DNA of 64,000 bases from Opisthocomus hoazin (Eukaryota > Chordata > Aves > Opisthocomiformes > Opisthocomidae): assembly GCF_030867145.1 (NCBI RefSeq), contig NC_134419.1, positions 3,623,501 through 3,687,500 on the forward strand. Reading direction: 5' to 3'. The stretch's first letter is position 1. Each line of letters begins with the position of its first letter. The notes under the pieces were generated by a model. It did not search any database. It was not told where the DNA came from and saw only the letters and a list, made by a program, of their open reading frames with translations. A program made the position numbers and the translations under genes. Shown here piece after piece: positions 21,916-46,691 of the stretch.

Positions 21916-24597
21916 CCTGAAGATGTGGGTCAGGAGAGCCCCAGCCCACCCTTCATGGCCGAGCTCGGTCGCCGGCGCCTGCCTCCAGCCTTTCCCAGTT
22001 CCCTTGCCGACTTTCAGCCGTCCGGACGCAGCGGCTCCCGGCACCGTAACTCTCTTCTGTCTCTAGCGAGGTTGGTGGTCGGGCTCCCCAAGCCCCCCGT
22101 CCCTTTGGCCTGGCCAGGCTGAGCTCTGGGTTTCAGCATCCTGGGGCAGGCCGGGAGAAGGAACGCGTGTTTGGCAGCGAGCAAAGGGCCGGGCAGTGCC
22201 TCTCCCTCGCAGGCAGCATCGCCTTCCCTCGGCAGCGGCCAAGGCAGCCCAGCTCTGCCGGGACCAGGCGTGCCCCCCGCAAGTGCTTTCCATCAGCTCC
22301 GGCTTGTGATTTGTCGCAGGCGTAAGGCAAAGACGTGCCGGGCTCGGATTCCGCTCCGGGAGAGATCGGAGTGTGAACAGGGAGCTGCCGCACCGGGGTG
22401 GCCGTCGCCTGAGATCTGGGTAGAAGTGGCTGGACAGTCCGTGAGGAGATCGGTGACGGCAGAAAGCGGGTGAAATAATCTCAAATGGAAGTCCAAGGAA
22501 GTTCGGGACGGAGGCAGTCGTGGTCTGGATGCTCTGGGCTTGATGTTCATCACCCAGAGGTGGAAGCAGGGCTGTGCTGTACGGGGTCATCTCATTTTCC
22601 TCCCAGCTATGGGATGCAGCACCCCCAGGAAAGGTTTCCTTTGTCCAGAGGCTAAAGCAGCAATTAAATATTTTAGCTGCGTGCCCCAAACGAAGGTGGT
22701 GAGCACCTGAAAACTTTGCACATGCAGGGTGAGGGTAGCGACGGCAGCAAAGGGAAGAGAGAAGGGTAAAAAATAATCAGCCTTTGCCTTCGTTCCCGTT
22801 CCGCAGTCTTCGTGGTGATTTGTGTTTGATTTGGGATGGGCCTAATGGAAAAAGCTGAGCTCTTAAATGATTCCTGAAATGGTAAATCGGAGGAGGGAGC
22901 CCATGGCCTCGGGTTTGCGATTGATTATTTGTCGCTTCGACTGTAATATTTCAAAAGTAAATACATGTGCCGAAATGACAGCCAGCCTGATGAACAGCGG
23001 CCTGGCCGGGGAATCTGTGGTTGAGGAGGGCTCGGTTCATGGATTTGTGTGAATAACCCTGCAGCTGGAAGACGAGATGGGGGAGAGCCCGTTGCTGCCG
23101 TGGGCGCTGTCGGTCTCCCGGTGCAGTTTCCAAACCGCTCGTGAGTAGGAAAACCAGGGCCGCGTTCAGCCCCTTCCCATAGCCTGGTTATGGGGCAGGT
23201 TTTGTCTCCCAGGTGCAGAAATCGTTCCCCCCATGTGCTGCTGGGGCTGTCCTGTTCCCACAGGAGCCGTTCAACTCGGTGTCACAAAGTCTCCCTTCGT
23301 CCTCAGCGATCTGAAATACCCCCTCCCCCCCATCAAAGAGGATTTATTTGCCGCGGAGCAGGAGTGCGACGTTGCTTCCCGTCAAACTCGGCGTCCCTCG
23401 GCGTGGGCGCGTTTCGGAGGGGAGAGGTTCGGTCTCAAAACATCCTTCACATCGGGAGCAGTCCTGAGGTTCGCGAGATGGCCGGCGTTAGATGAACACA
23501 AGCTCATTCACGAGCTCGTTGCCGATTCAGGTCCCTCCCCCTGCGGTTTTACAGCTGCCAAATATTCTGAAAGTCGCATTTTTATCAGCGGGTGTTGCAC
23601 ACCGAGGCTTGGGTCCTTTCAGGGAAGCTTTGGGAGCAGCACCAGGGATGAACGTGGCCCCACTTGTTAGAGAAGAGAATAGGTATAGTAAGTTACCGTA
23701 TTTTCCGTTCGGTGCCCTGTACGACGGGGTTACGCGACTCTGCCTTGCTCAAGAGCAGCGAGATGCAGATTTGGGTCGATAAAGCCCCGACCCGGGCTCA
23801 GGGGCATGGAGGAGCCCGTGGCTCAGGGCAGAAATCCCCGACCGTGCACATTCGCGGGTTGCCGGCACCGGGGGAGAGCAGTGGTGAGGAACCAGCTGCA
23901 GAGAGCTCCTTCTTCAGCCATATTTATTTTAGACCTCAGTGGAATTAATATTTCCGGCGTTGTGCCTCGGGAAGCCTCAAGTCCTGCCCATCCCAGGGTT
24001 CAAACAGCACATGAAAAAGCAGTTCTTGTCATTATTATAATAACATACTGCCAAAGTGGACAATTTGGTGGAGTTAGAAACATAAAACACAGCGACAAAC
24101 CCACCTGCACACAGTGGCTCCCATCTTCCAAGTGTGATTATCTTCAGTTCATCATTGCAGCCAGTTGCTCCGTCCATCAGGGACGAACGTGAGCCTCAGC
24201 GCAAGCGAGACAGTGGAAAACACGTCAGCAACGGGCAGCCTGAGCTTGGGCAAAAAAGTGGGGGAAAAGCCCCATTTCCTAAGCCTTCCCTGTAACCCGG
24301 GTGCACGGGTGGGAAGCGCGGCTGCTGTGCTCCCGGCATCCACGTGGAAATCGCTGGCAGAGGAGGAAGGCAGCACGTCCATCCCCCCCGCGGTCCCAAT
24401 CAACGTGGAGAGTGCTTTCAGGTAGCCCAAAAAATAAATATTCCTGTTTGAAGAGGTTTTAAAACCTGTCATGAGCGTGGTCAATTCAAGTCTTGTCGAA
24501 TCAGGCCAGAAATTGGTATAAAATGGCCCCGTGTCTCTGTGGGGCACTGCAGTGGTTGCCCAGGGAAGAGGCAAAAAAATAGGCACGCAGAGAATCG
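21916..24597. other. Unique region, no recognised gene or repeat
   Basis: This 2.7 kb stretch has GC-rich sections and two A/T-rich islands (about 22860-23000 and 23925-24070) that differ from their surroundings. No frame resembles a known protein. Confidence 0.5.
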
Positions 24598-25224
24598 GGC
24601 CAAGAAAGCCAATGGAATCCTGGGGTGCATCAAGAAGAGTGTGGCCAGCAGGACGAGGGAGGTTCTCCTTCCCCTCTACACTGCCCTGGTGAGGCCCCAT
24701 CTGGAGTACTGTGTCCAGTTCTGGGCTCCCCAGTTCAACAAAGATGAAGAGCTACTGGAGAGCGTCCAGCGGAGGGCTACAAGGATGATTAGGGGACTGG
24801 AGCATCTCTCCTACGAGGAGAGGCTGAGGGAGCTGGGCTTGTTCAGCCTGAAGAAGAGAAGGCTGAGAGGGGACCTAATAAATGCTTATAAATATCTGAA
24901 GGGTGGGTGTCAGGAGGATGGGGTCAAGCTCTTTTCAGTGGTGTCCAGTGACAGGACAAGGGGCAATGGGCACAAACTGAGGCACAGGAAGTTCCGTCTG
25001 AACATGAGGAAGAACTTCTTCCCTCTGAGGGTGACGGAGCACTGGCCCAGGCTGCCCAGGGAGGTTGTGGAGTCTCCTTCTCTGGAGATATTAAAGACCC
25101 GCCTGGACGTGGTGCTGTGCAGCCTGCTGTAGGTGACCCTGCTTCGGCAGGAGGGTTGGACTAGATGACCCACAGAGGTCCCTTCCAACCCCTACTACTA
25201 TTCTGTGATTCTATTCTGTGATTC
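24598..25224 (+). repeat. CR1 LINE fragment, plus orientation
   Basis: The copy runs from gccaagaaagccaatggaat to octamer units ending at 25224. Its frame is intact from [18 protein letters not shown] to the ORF2 stop. It is 5'-truncated. Confidence 0.95.
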
Positions 25225-25483
25225 TTTCCTGAAAACACCCCAAAATCCCACTTCCAGTGTCAGAGGACCTGTGTTCATGACAGGACCTTCACCGGGGTGA
25301 GGCAGGACAGAGGTGGGATCGCCAGTCGGCTTTCACGACCACAAATGCACTTTTTGGAGATTTGTCAGGCTGGTGGGTGCAGGAAGCCCCGTTTGTGTGT
25401 CAGGGTGGGTTTCTGCAGTTCCACAAGCTCCAGCGTGTCATCTCTCGGTAAGCACCGAGGGGATCGGACATGGCACACCACCT
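25225..25483. other. Short unique spacer
   Basis: A 260-base unique stretch between CR1 and the pyrimidine hexamer tract, with nothing recognised. Confidence 0.6.
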
Positions 25484-25629
25484 TCCCTTTCCCTTTCCCT
25501 TTCCCTTTCCCTTTCCCTTTCCCTTTCCCTTTCCCTTTCCCTTTCCCTTTCCCTTTCCCTTTCCCTTTCCCTTTCCCTTTCCCTTTCCCTTTCCCTTTCC
25601 CTTCCTTCCCCCTTCCCCCTTCCCCCTCC
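25484..25629. repeat. (CCCTTT)n hexanucleotide microsatellite
   Basis: About 20 almost perfect CCCTTT units run from 25484 to 25603, followed by a degenerate C/T tail to about 25629. One strand is pure pyrimidine and the other pure purine. Because the unit is a multiple of three and has no stop, open frames extend across it on both strands. Confidence 0.97.
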
Positions 25630-26238
25630 ATCTCATGTCCCACCCAGCAGCTGAGCAAGAGCAAGGTGGAAGAGTCTTTTCCAGCAAGCAGGAGCACCTT
25701 GGTTTGATGTTTCCCCTCCACATGCAGCTTCCGAAAACACCCAGAGGATCCTGGTTTTCCTTAGGAAATGGAGAGATTTCCAGCCCAGCTTGGGCCAAAG
25801 CTCAGGTTCTTGAGTGGGACAAGCACAGGAGCCCCAAGAATGCATCAAGCCCTGGCCAAGCCAAGGACCGCCCCGTGGTCAGAAAGTTGCTGCCAGCTTC
25901 TTTGACCACATGGAAGTTATCCAGTATCATGGCAGCAAAGCGTGACTCGTCCCAAGGTCAAGGAGATGGAAAACAGCAGCCTGGGAGAGACCAGACGCCG
26001 AAGGAGAGCTCCATTGGTTTCCCTCCCCAAACTTGTGGGTTTGAGGCAAAAAGAGTAAACATTAGAAATGAGGTGCTTCAGCTTCTTGCCTGCCTGCTGA
26101 CTGTGGAGTGCTTTCGATTCATGGCTTCAGGAGTTTTTTCCCATTGCCTGGGTCTGGGAAAGGAGACTTTAGGGAAAAACATCATGGTTTTGTGAGTGCT
26201 CGAGAGGGACGAGCTCCCTCATGGGCTAAAATCATGAG
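25630..26238. other. Unique spacer
   Basis: A 0.6 kb unique stretch lies between the hexamer tract and the next CR1 copy. Open frames here are continuations of the hexamer frame and are not supported as coding. Confidence 0.55.
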
Positions 26239-26717
26239 AATCTGGAGAGAGTCCAGCGGAGGGCTACAAGGATGGTGAGGGGACTGGAACATCTCTCCTA
26301 TGAGGGGAGGCTGAGGGAGCTGGGCTTGTTCAGCCTGGAGAAGAGAAGGCTGAGAGGGGACCTAATATGTGCTTATAAATATCTGAAGGGTGGGCGTCAG
26401 GAGGATGGGGCCAAGCTCTTTTCAGTGGTGCCCAGCGACAGGACAAGGGGCAATGGGCACAAACTGAAGCAGAGGAAGTTCCATCTGAACATGAGGAAGA
26501 ACTTCTTCCCTCTGAGGGTGACGGAGCCCTGGCCCAGGCTGCCCAGGAAGGCTGTGGAGTCTCCTTCTCTGGAGATATTCAAGACCCACCTGGACGCGGT
26601 CCTGTGCAGCCTGCTGTAGGTGACCCTGCTTGGGCAGGGGGTTGGACTAGATGACCCACAGAGGTCCCTTCCAACCCCTGACATTCTGTGATTCTTTGAT
26701 TCTGTGATTCTGTGAAT
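26239..26717 (+). repeat. CR1 LINE fragment, plus orientation
   Basis: The copy starts inside the codons for [14 protein letters not shown] and continues in frame to the ORF2 end. It finishes with octamers (attctgtgattctttgattc). Confidence 0.95.
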
Positions 26718-27635
26718 CGACCAAAGCTTTTCCAAGTCCGTGGCTGGAACGAGCTGAAGGTCAGTTGGAGAGAGGTTATCAGAGGAGGGGATGAGCGTGA
26801 TCGCTTTCCCCTCCCGGTGAGCTATAAAAGACGGCGAGAGTTCGGATACCGGATGCCTCCAGGTCTCGTCCTGACCCGTCTCTAATGGAAATGCTGGCAG
26901 GAAGCTCGCGACATTTATTAAACAGCAATAAGCAGCTTTAATAAACTCAGCATCCGCACGACTTTATTACTGCTGGTTGAAAAGGTGCCTGAAATGGCTG
27001 TTTAAGTACCGCCGGCCGCCGAGGGTTGCACATCTACGCCGAAAGCGATCGTCTTCTTTATGAAGTGGCACTGGGTTAATTATTCAGATTTGTGAGCCCG
27101 CGGCTCTCCATGGCAGAAGGTGGGAGGCCAGCCTGAGCCTCCCCGTCGGTGCCACCACGAGCTGATGGCTTGCAGAGGGAGCTCGTCCCTCTCGAGCACT
27201 CACAAACCGCTTCCAGCTCCCAGCTCTCCGCTGGAGAAGCCCCCGGGCGGGCAGCAGCCGAGGGAGCGTCAGCCTGGGGTGCGATAAAATGGCGGGGCTG
27301 GCATGGCAGGGTACCCGCTGCCCAAAGCCGGCCGCTGGCCGCGGGACGGAGGGGGAATTTTAAGCAGGCATCTGGACTACGCGGCGTTTCGCTTTCAGAG
27401 GGGTGTAAAGGTTTGTGTCCCTTTTCTCGCCCTACCTTTTTACCTGCCGCCTCCGCCTGTCCCGTGCGGTGCCTGGTTTGGCATCCCCAAGTCGAACCCC
27501 GCTCGGCTTGGGCGCGCGCGGTCGGGTGACCAGCGCGGAGGGACGCCTGCCCAGCCAGCGCCGAGCCGTGCGGGGCTGCGGGGAGACGCCGGGCTGCGGG
27601 GGATCCAGCTCGCTGTCCTGAATGTGACCGTAGGG
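26718..27635. other. Unique region with a TATA-like element and GC-rich stretch
   Basis: A canonical-looking TATAAAAG is present at 26823-26830, preceded by cccctcccggtgagc. From about 27080 to 27610 the sequence is CpG-rich. I cannot assign a transcript; an alternative KANK4 promoter is conceivable. Confidence 0.35.
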
Positions 27636-28270
27636 TCACAGAACAGTGCTCCGTGTTGGAAGGGACCTGAAAGCTCATCCAGTTCCAACCCCCCTGCCGT
27701 GGCAGGGACCCCTTCCACCAGCCCAGGGTGCTCAGAGTCCCTTGAGCACTGCCAGGGAGGGGGCAGCCACAGCTTCTCTGGGCAGCCTGGGCCAGGGCCT
27801 CACCACCCTCAGAGTGAAGAATTCCCTCCTTATATCTAACCTAAATCTCCCCTCTCTCAGCTTGAAGCCATCACCCCTTGTCCTGTCACCCCATGCCCTT
27901 GTCCCAGCCCCTCTCCAGCTCTCTCGCAGCCCCTCCAGGCCCTGGCAGCTTCTCTCAGGTCTCCCTGCAACCTTCTCCTCGCCAGGCTGCCCAGCCCCAG
28001 CTCTCCCAGCCTTTTCTCCCAGCAGAGGGGTTCCAGCCCTCAGATCATGGCTGTGGCCTCCTCTGGCCCCGCTCCCACAGCTCCAGCTCTGTCCTGTGCT
28101 GAGGTCTCCAGAGCTGGACGCAGGACTCCCGGGGGGTCTCAGCAGAGCGGGGCAGAGGGGCAGAATCCCCCCCCTCGCCCCATGCCCACGCTGCTGGGGA
28201 TGCAGCCCTGGGTACGGCTGCCGTAAGGGCTGTGAGCGCTCACGGCCGGGTCACGCTGAGCTTGTTAAAC
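27636..28270 (-). repeat. CR1 fragment of the 'gggacctgaaagctca' subfamily, minus orientation
   Basis: The antisense 3' block is ggaagggacctgaaagctca, followed by the complement of the ORF2 tail (gcctcaccaccctcagagtg) and further upstream element sequence to about 28270. It matches the copies at 54.6 and 56.1 kb better than the main CR1 type. Confidence 0.88.
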
Positions 28271-31200
28271 CCCTGGTGGGTGTGCAGCAGCTCAGGCATC
28301 ATCTGGTCTCCCCGCTTCAGTTCTGGGTGAGCTCAGCTGTCTCCTGCACCCCGACGGGCGGCACGGACCAGCCCAGCGTGTGCCCACAGCCCGGTCCCAG
28401 CTGCCCTCTCCGAGGGATGCCCTGGGCGCGGGGCTGCTGGCAGCGATGGTGGGACGATGCCGGGGCACCCAGGAGGGTGGCTGGTGGGCTCCCGGGACGC
28501 AGAGCTCCTGCAGCAGAAACCCTGTTTGCTCTCACTTCGGAAAAACCTCATGGCAACTGCTTGCAGTGCAAACCGGGACTTTAAACTGCTTTTGTTTACT
28601 TATTTATTTAATCCCACAAAGTTTTCGAAATTCTTGTTTTCCGTCGGGAAGGAAACTCCTTCCGGTGGCTGTGCCAGCCGGCAGCCGATCACAGCCCACC
28701 CCGCGCAACGGGGATCCCACCCGGGTGGGTGTCCCCGGCAGACTGGAAATGGGTTATTTTTCTTCCTTTGAGCTGAAAACAGAATTGAAAAATCCGTACA
28801 ACAAATATTCCCCGAGAGGCTACATTTATTCCTGGTATGTCCACCGGCGGTAATAGCCGGGCTGGTTGTGCAATCCAGCGACCGCCCGGGTGGAGCAGGT
28901 TTGGGTGTAACCCTTTGGGTGCCGTGGGTGACCTCCGGCTGTGGGTCCGTGTGGGTCTCTGCGGTGGTGGGGAGCGGGGGGTGAAGCCCAGACCTGCTCT
29001 CCTGCAGGGATTCTGCCTGGGGAGGGGAGGGCTGGCGGCCGCTGTGCCCATCGGCCCTGCGAGCATCCGAGGCGGCGGCGGTGGCCGTGGTGGGGACGGG
29101 CAGGGAGCGGCGGGACGGCTTTCGAGCCGTTCCGTGGCCGTCTGTTTCCCATCATCCGTGGGAGCAGCCTGCAAAGCAGAATCCACCCCTGCAGCAGCAG
29201 TTTCAGGGCATGACCTCAGTCCTGGCGCTTGCCGCAGGACCTCGAGCCGTGCCCAGGTGAAACCCTTCCCCATTTCCCACCCTGGGCGAAGCGGAGTCGT
29301 AGCCCCATCAAGCACCCACCCATAATTAATTTGCGTGTTTTCACTCCCATCTGTTCATAGTTCCTAATTCGGAGGTTATTTAGGGGGACACGAACTTGAA
29401 GACGTTCTTCAGGCCCTCGGGGATTACGACTGGGAAAAAATGTAGGATTTATGTGTGCGATCGCAAGAAGGAAGTGCTCCAAATAAAAGCTTCCTGCTGG
29501 GTCTTTCCAGTGGGAAAACGAAATAATTCCTTTCGGCTTACTTTAATATCAGCGCCGTATAGAAATACGTATATTTTTCCCATCGTGCTGGTTTGTCTAG
29601 AGAACATGAGCGACCGAATACGCTCCGAAAAGATGCAGAGGCGGAACGAAACCAGAAGAACTGGGCAGAAAATCAGCCAGCGTGCTCTGGGGTTTGTTGT
29701 GAACCCTGAGCACAGCAAGGGCTCGTGAAGGCAGAAAGTGGTGTGGGATGCTGCAGCCGCCTGGGAAAGGCGGAATTTAATGGGAAAGGCGGCATTTAGC
29801 CGGCTGCTGAGACGGAGGGGGGGTTATTTTTCATTCCTCGGGGAGGAAGTTAACCCGTCTGCGCCCAGGGAAGCGCCAGCAGGGACGAACTGCTGCTGGT
29901 TCTGTGCGTGTCCGGGCTGTTTCGCTTCCCGCAAAGGCAAAACTTTTCTGCTTTTCCTCAAACTTCGTCCGTTCAAGGCACGTTGAAGTAGTCGCCGGAG
30001 CGCGGTGAGCCTGCCGGAATGCCAGCAGCTCTGCTCTGCGGACAGAGAGTGGAGAGAAATGTGGTTTTCCCTGCTAACGAGAGCATTTTGGTAGCGGTGG
30101 GAAAGGTGCTGGCGCTGCTCCGGGACGCGAGTCCCCAGCGAAAGGCCCCAGGAGAGCCCCCGGGTCCCGGTGGGATGCCTCTGCTTCCCAGGATTTGCTT
30201 TCCCGGCCCTGGGAGAGGTTCGCAGCCTGGCTGCGGGGAGCCGGGGGGGGCTGAACCCCTCTGCCTTTGCGGATGTGGGGTGGTGGCAAGCTCGGTGCGG
30301 GGGCTGAGGGGTTTTTTCCCCTGTTGCCAGCCCAGGGGTGCAGCAACCCGGGATGCCCGGCAGCAGCCCCAGCATAGGGGCTTGGGACGGGCGCTCTGCC
30401 CATCACCGAGCCGCACCGACTCACGCCGTCTCCGCTCCCCGTGCCTCGGGTTTGAAGTTTGCAGTGATAACCCCGCCGCGAAAGGCTGGAGCGTTTAATT
30501 TGGGGAGTGCCACCAGCACCCACGAGAGCCTGGGGGCTGCCCATCCCTGGCAGCGGCCACGGCACGGCACGGCGGGTCAGGCGTGCTCCGGCTGTGCCGC
30601 GGTTCCGCACAGCCGCGTTCCCGCCGTCACCTCGTCCCGTTCAGCGTCTCCCGGGGACGCGGCGGAGGGATGGGAGCGACGCGAGGGGCCGTGGCGAGAA
30701 GGGTAAAGGGCCGAGGGGCTGTTCCTGCTCCGCGCGTGGGAACGGGGCTTCGGCAGGATTAATTACGGACCTTGAGACCTTCTGCGGCTTCTGCTAAAGA
30801 TGCCGCCTTTTAATCGCGGCGGCCGCTGGCGTGTCCCTGGGAGAGGCGCTCAGCAGAATCCCTAATGCGTCCAGGCGGGGAGGTGCGGCATGCGGAGGGC
30901 GAGCTCCGGCGGCAGGCTGCAGCGTCAGGTATAACGAGAACCGCGTCGTTAATTGTTGGCTGTCTTTTCAATAATCTTTCCCGATGAGCCAGGGATCGCT
31001 CGGCGTTTTGTGTGTTATGGAAAAGTTATCTGTGCTGTGGAAAGTAACTCGTTTTTACAGCAGGCTTAAGCGGTCCTCAGGAAGGTCATACGGGAGCGGT
31101 GGGCTGCTTCGGTAGAAAATTAATCCCTCTTTTACGCTCCTTGCTTTAAACTTGCGTTTGCTTTCCAAGCAAGGTCACTGCTCAGCTGGCCAACTTTTTA

Positions 31201-33458
31201 ACAACTGGAAAAGGCACGTTTTGCTGCTCCGAACCCTTCGCTGCCAGCTCTTGGCACGGGAGAAGGATGCTTTTGAGGGAGGCAAGCGCTGCTGCTCCCC
31301 GACGGGCTTGCAGGTGGAAGCGTGAGAAGGTGACGCGGCGGGATGCTCTGCTAACGGTGCTTCTCCCTTTCATCGCAAAGTGCTAAAGCCAGTGCTGCAG
31401 TGCAGGAGAACACGGCAGGCAGGGCTCAGAAAAACGTTGTGTTACAGCTAGCGAGACACCGCTAACGCGCTGCTCAGCGGGGAGGAATTATCTTCTCATT
31501 TATAGGCACGGGGTTAAACGCTTCCAGTTTGAAATGACTAGCGAGACGCTCTCGGAGGGTGAAATTCTTGTTTATTTGTCTTTGTGGTTCGGTTAATTTG
31601 TTCTTTCAATCTTCCGGGGTGTGATGCTGCTCTCCCTGCTGCTGGTGGGTGGGTGGGGGAGCGGGCGGGCGCTTACCTTGCCTGGCAAGCGGGACAGAGT
31701 AAAAGAAGGGTTAAACGTGACTGGAAGGAGCTGGGGTTTGAGACAGGCTCGTTAAAAAGACAGAACCTTGTCCCTGCGAACGGGCTGCCCCAGGGAATGA
31801 AACCGCTGCACTCTGGGCTGTTGCCTCCTCATATATTTGCCTTCTTTATTTCTGTTTCCGTATATTTTTATTCCTGCCCTGAGAAAAGCGGTGTAATTTC
31901 ATTCAAGGTAAAAATCAGCAATGCTGCGCGCGTGGCAGGGTCGCCTGCCTGGAGAGGAGAATAAATATTCTTCAATTTTATGCAATAGGGGAAGGCTCAA
32001 CAAATCCAAAACCCGACAGAGGGTGAGCGGGACAGGTATTTGCAGGATGGAGACCCACCTAAAATTGTGGGCCAGACCCTGGGCGTACGGGCAGGCTGCT
32101 TCTGGCCGATCGCTTCGCTTTTTTCATCTCATTTTGATGAGGGACAGGCGTGGGACAGCACCCGTGGGGTCCAGGGAGCCGCGGGTTTGGCTCGAAGCCG
32201 TCCGCCCCGCGCCTGAGCTGCCCCAGGGGGACGGGAGAACATCAGCAAGCTGGTGGGGTACATTCAGCATCCTTTTACGAGGCGATTTTGAAGTAGATTG
32301 GTCAAAAGAGAAAAGCCGTAGTATCAATTTGGGCTGCGGAGCTGGGACCCAGCCAGCTCATAAACGAACCGATTAGATGTAATTGTCTAGATATTAAAAA
32401 GTGTCCTATTCGCTGGCTTTCCCCCCAGCCCCTCTAAATAAATGACCTGGAGGAGTGAAGCGTGGCTGGTCAGACTGTAGCTGGGATCCGTAAGTGCTCT
32501 GTAATTGACTGTAATTGGAAAATTAGAAAAAAAAAAAATGGAGAAAGAGGCTAGCGTTCATTTTGGCACATGCTTTTATTGGCAGGAGGAGACAGAAGAG
32601 ATTGCCCTTTATAGACGAAGTGCGGTTAATTGGAGAGCAGGTCAGGAGGCCGCTGGTCAAGGTGTCTCAGAAGCTCACATGGTCTTGGGCGGGCATCAAT
32701 GTTACCGTCCGGCCGCACGAGCACTGGGGAGGTACCAACCCTGGAGGCACCTTTGAGAGTTTTGGTGGTCTTCTTGGGTTGGGAACCTCATGGCTTTTCA
32801 TCAGGGCTAGACGTTGACAATAAACTTGTCTGCCCGAATGGCAAAATAATTGTTTCTTGAAAAGGTTTTGATCTTTCAAAGTACTGTGATAGCAATACAG
32901 CAGGGTTTGGCTTCGTTTTCCTGCTGGTCCTTGTTGTTGTTAAACCATGTCATGTCAGTGGTTCTAGAACAGAACAACAGCAACGCCTCTGTACTCTCTC
33001 TATCCTAATCTGTACTGCACGTCCAGTTGTCTTGGCCGATAAGCTGCTGTGGGACCATCTCTGGCCAGGAACCAAATTAGATGCTTGAAGGAAAATCCTA
33101 AACATGCAACCTACTCTCCAAGAACCCCTCCACTTTATCCCCCCGTAGCAGGAGTTAAAAAGACAGACCTTCTCACTCTGAGCAATCTGAGCGAGTCTGG
33201 AAGCCTCTGGCAGTGATGTCCAACTGCCTCGACCTCCTTCGCCCTTGCCAGCCTCCTGGCCATGTCTTTCTAAAGGGCCTGGAGGAGAGAAGCTTCACCC
33301 AGGACTTTTCTTGGTTGTTCCCAGCCTTAATCTCCTGTCACACTCCAGGAGGGTCTCACTCGTGTCCACATGATGAGAAAGAGCTGGAGGGCCATACATA
33401 TCAGGCTGGATGTGAAGATCGATGTAGGCTGTGGTAGATCTCCACCTGAAGATCTTCC
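28271..33458. other. Long unique region upstream of KANK4 exons
   Basis: Five kilobases without a recognised gene or clear repeat, likely KANK4 intron 1 if the promoter is at 21.1 kb. GC-rich blocks (28300-28540, 28900-29130, 30100-30900) alternate with A/T-rich unique islands (28560-28640, 29300-29600, 31480-31620). The stretch 32560-33450 reads like decayed sequence of unknown origin with no intact frame. Possible regulatory content cannot be judged without alignments. Confidence 0.5.
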
Positions 33459-33887
33459 CTCATATGAACATCTCTCCTACGAGGAGAGGCTGAGGGAGCT
33501 GGGCTTGTTCAGCCTGGAGAAGAGAAGGCTGAGAGGGGACCTTATAAATGCTTACAAATATCTTCAGGGTGGGTGTCAGGAGGACAGGGCCAGACTCTTT
33601 CCAGTGGTGCCCAGCGACAGGACAAGGGGCAACGGGCACAAACTGAGGCACAGGAAGTTCCGTCTGAACACGAGGAAGAACTTCTTCCCTCTGAGGGTGA
33701 TGGAGCCCTGGCACAGGCTGCCCAGGGAGGTTGTGGAGTCTCTTTCTCTGGAGATATTCAAGACCCGCCTGGACAAGGTCCTGTGCAGCCTGCTCTGGGT
33801 GACCCTGCTTGGGCAGGGGGTTGGGCTGGGTGACCCACAGAGGTCCCTGCCAACCCCTACCATTCTGTGATTCTGTGATTCTATGAA
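33459..33887 (+). repeat. CR1 LINE fragment, plus orientation
   Basis: The copy begins at the codons for [18 protein letters not shown], stays in frame through the ORF2 end, and closes with octamer units (attctgtgattctgtgattc). Confidence 0.95.
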
Positions 33888-34452
33888 AGCAATTTGTCTG
33901 CATTTTAGTGCAATTTGGTGAAGGTTCTTTAGGACAGTCTGGATGTGCTCTGAAATACCGGGGTTAGCTTGAATAAGGTTTAACATAAATTTTGAATCTT
34001 TGGTTATTATGCATTAAGAAGAAAAAAAGGTGACAAACCAGTCATTTCTGTGTATAGTTTACGTCCCTTGCTGTTTTCAGAGATGTTCTATTACGCTGGA
34101 TCTACCCAGCTGACAGGAGCCAGCGAAGAGCCCTTGTGCCATCCATCTCAAGCCCGACAGAAATGATCCCCAATGTCTGTCTTTCCTCATTTGCAGTCAG
34201 AACCACCGGTAAGGCAGGGGATGTTTTAGCAGAACCAGCGGCCTGGGATGCGTCCGTGCAGCACGAGTTGTCGCCACTGGAAGAGGATCTATTGATTGGA
34301 GCAGCCTGAGAGTGCTTCGCAGGCACAGCTGGGTGTGGGGAAGGAGAGGGGGGGTGGCCTGTGAAGAGGTTTGAGGCTTTAAGGAGAGGTGAAGTTCAAA
34401 TGTTGGAGCTGTTTGTTAAATTAAAAGTATCTGTTTCTTCTTTTTTTTCAAG
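33888..34452. other. Unique sequence upstream of the KANK4 start-codon exon
   Basis: About 560 bases without a repeat. The last 25 bases form a polypyrimidine tract (cttcttttttttcaag) that is the acceptor of the next exon. Confidence 0.6.
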
Positions 34453-34519
34453 GGTGAAGCGACTCATCTGCCCTAGCTTGTCAGAGGATGCTTGACTGAC
34501 GGCCAGGTCGGACCACACC

Positions 34520-34535
<16 letters not shown>
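34453..34535 (+). CDS. KANK4: KANK4 exon with 5' UTR end and start codon
   Basis: The acceptor ttttttttcaag ends at 34452. The ATG is at 34520-34522 in an excellent context (cacaccATGG), and the donor after 34535 is CCAGATG|gtacgg. Only MEQPD plus one base are coded here. This start was preferred over the ATG at 36457 because it splices in frame to the big exon and the resulting protein has the length of mammalian KANK4. Confidence 0.85.

Positions 34536-46691
<12,156 letters not shown>

Noticed and set aside
20758-22044. 428-residue Gly-rich minus-strand frame
   Set aside because: It crosses a CR1 copy, the CpG island and the 17-bp minisatellite; its repeat peptide is simply the translation of the tandem repeat.
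25297-26195. Phe/Pro or Leu/Ser repeat peptides on the plus strand and Gly/Lys peptides on the minus strand
   Set aside because: They are translations of the stop-free (CCCTTT)n tract; no start context, splice signals or conserved domain support them.
32505-33450. Possible decayed retrocopy or LTR around 32.5-33.4 kb
   Set aside because: Frames are short and match nothing that I recognise; no terminal repeats or poly-A tail delimit an element.
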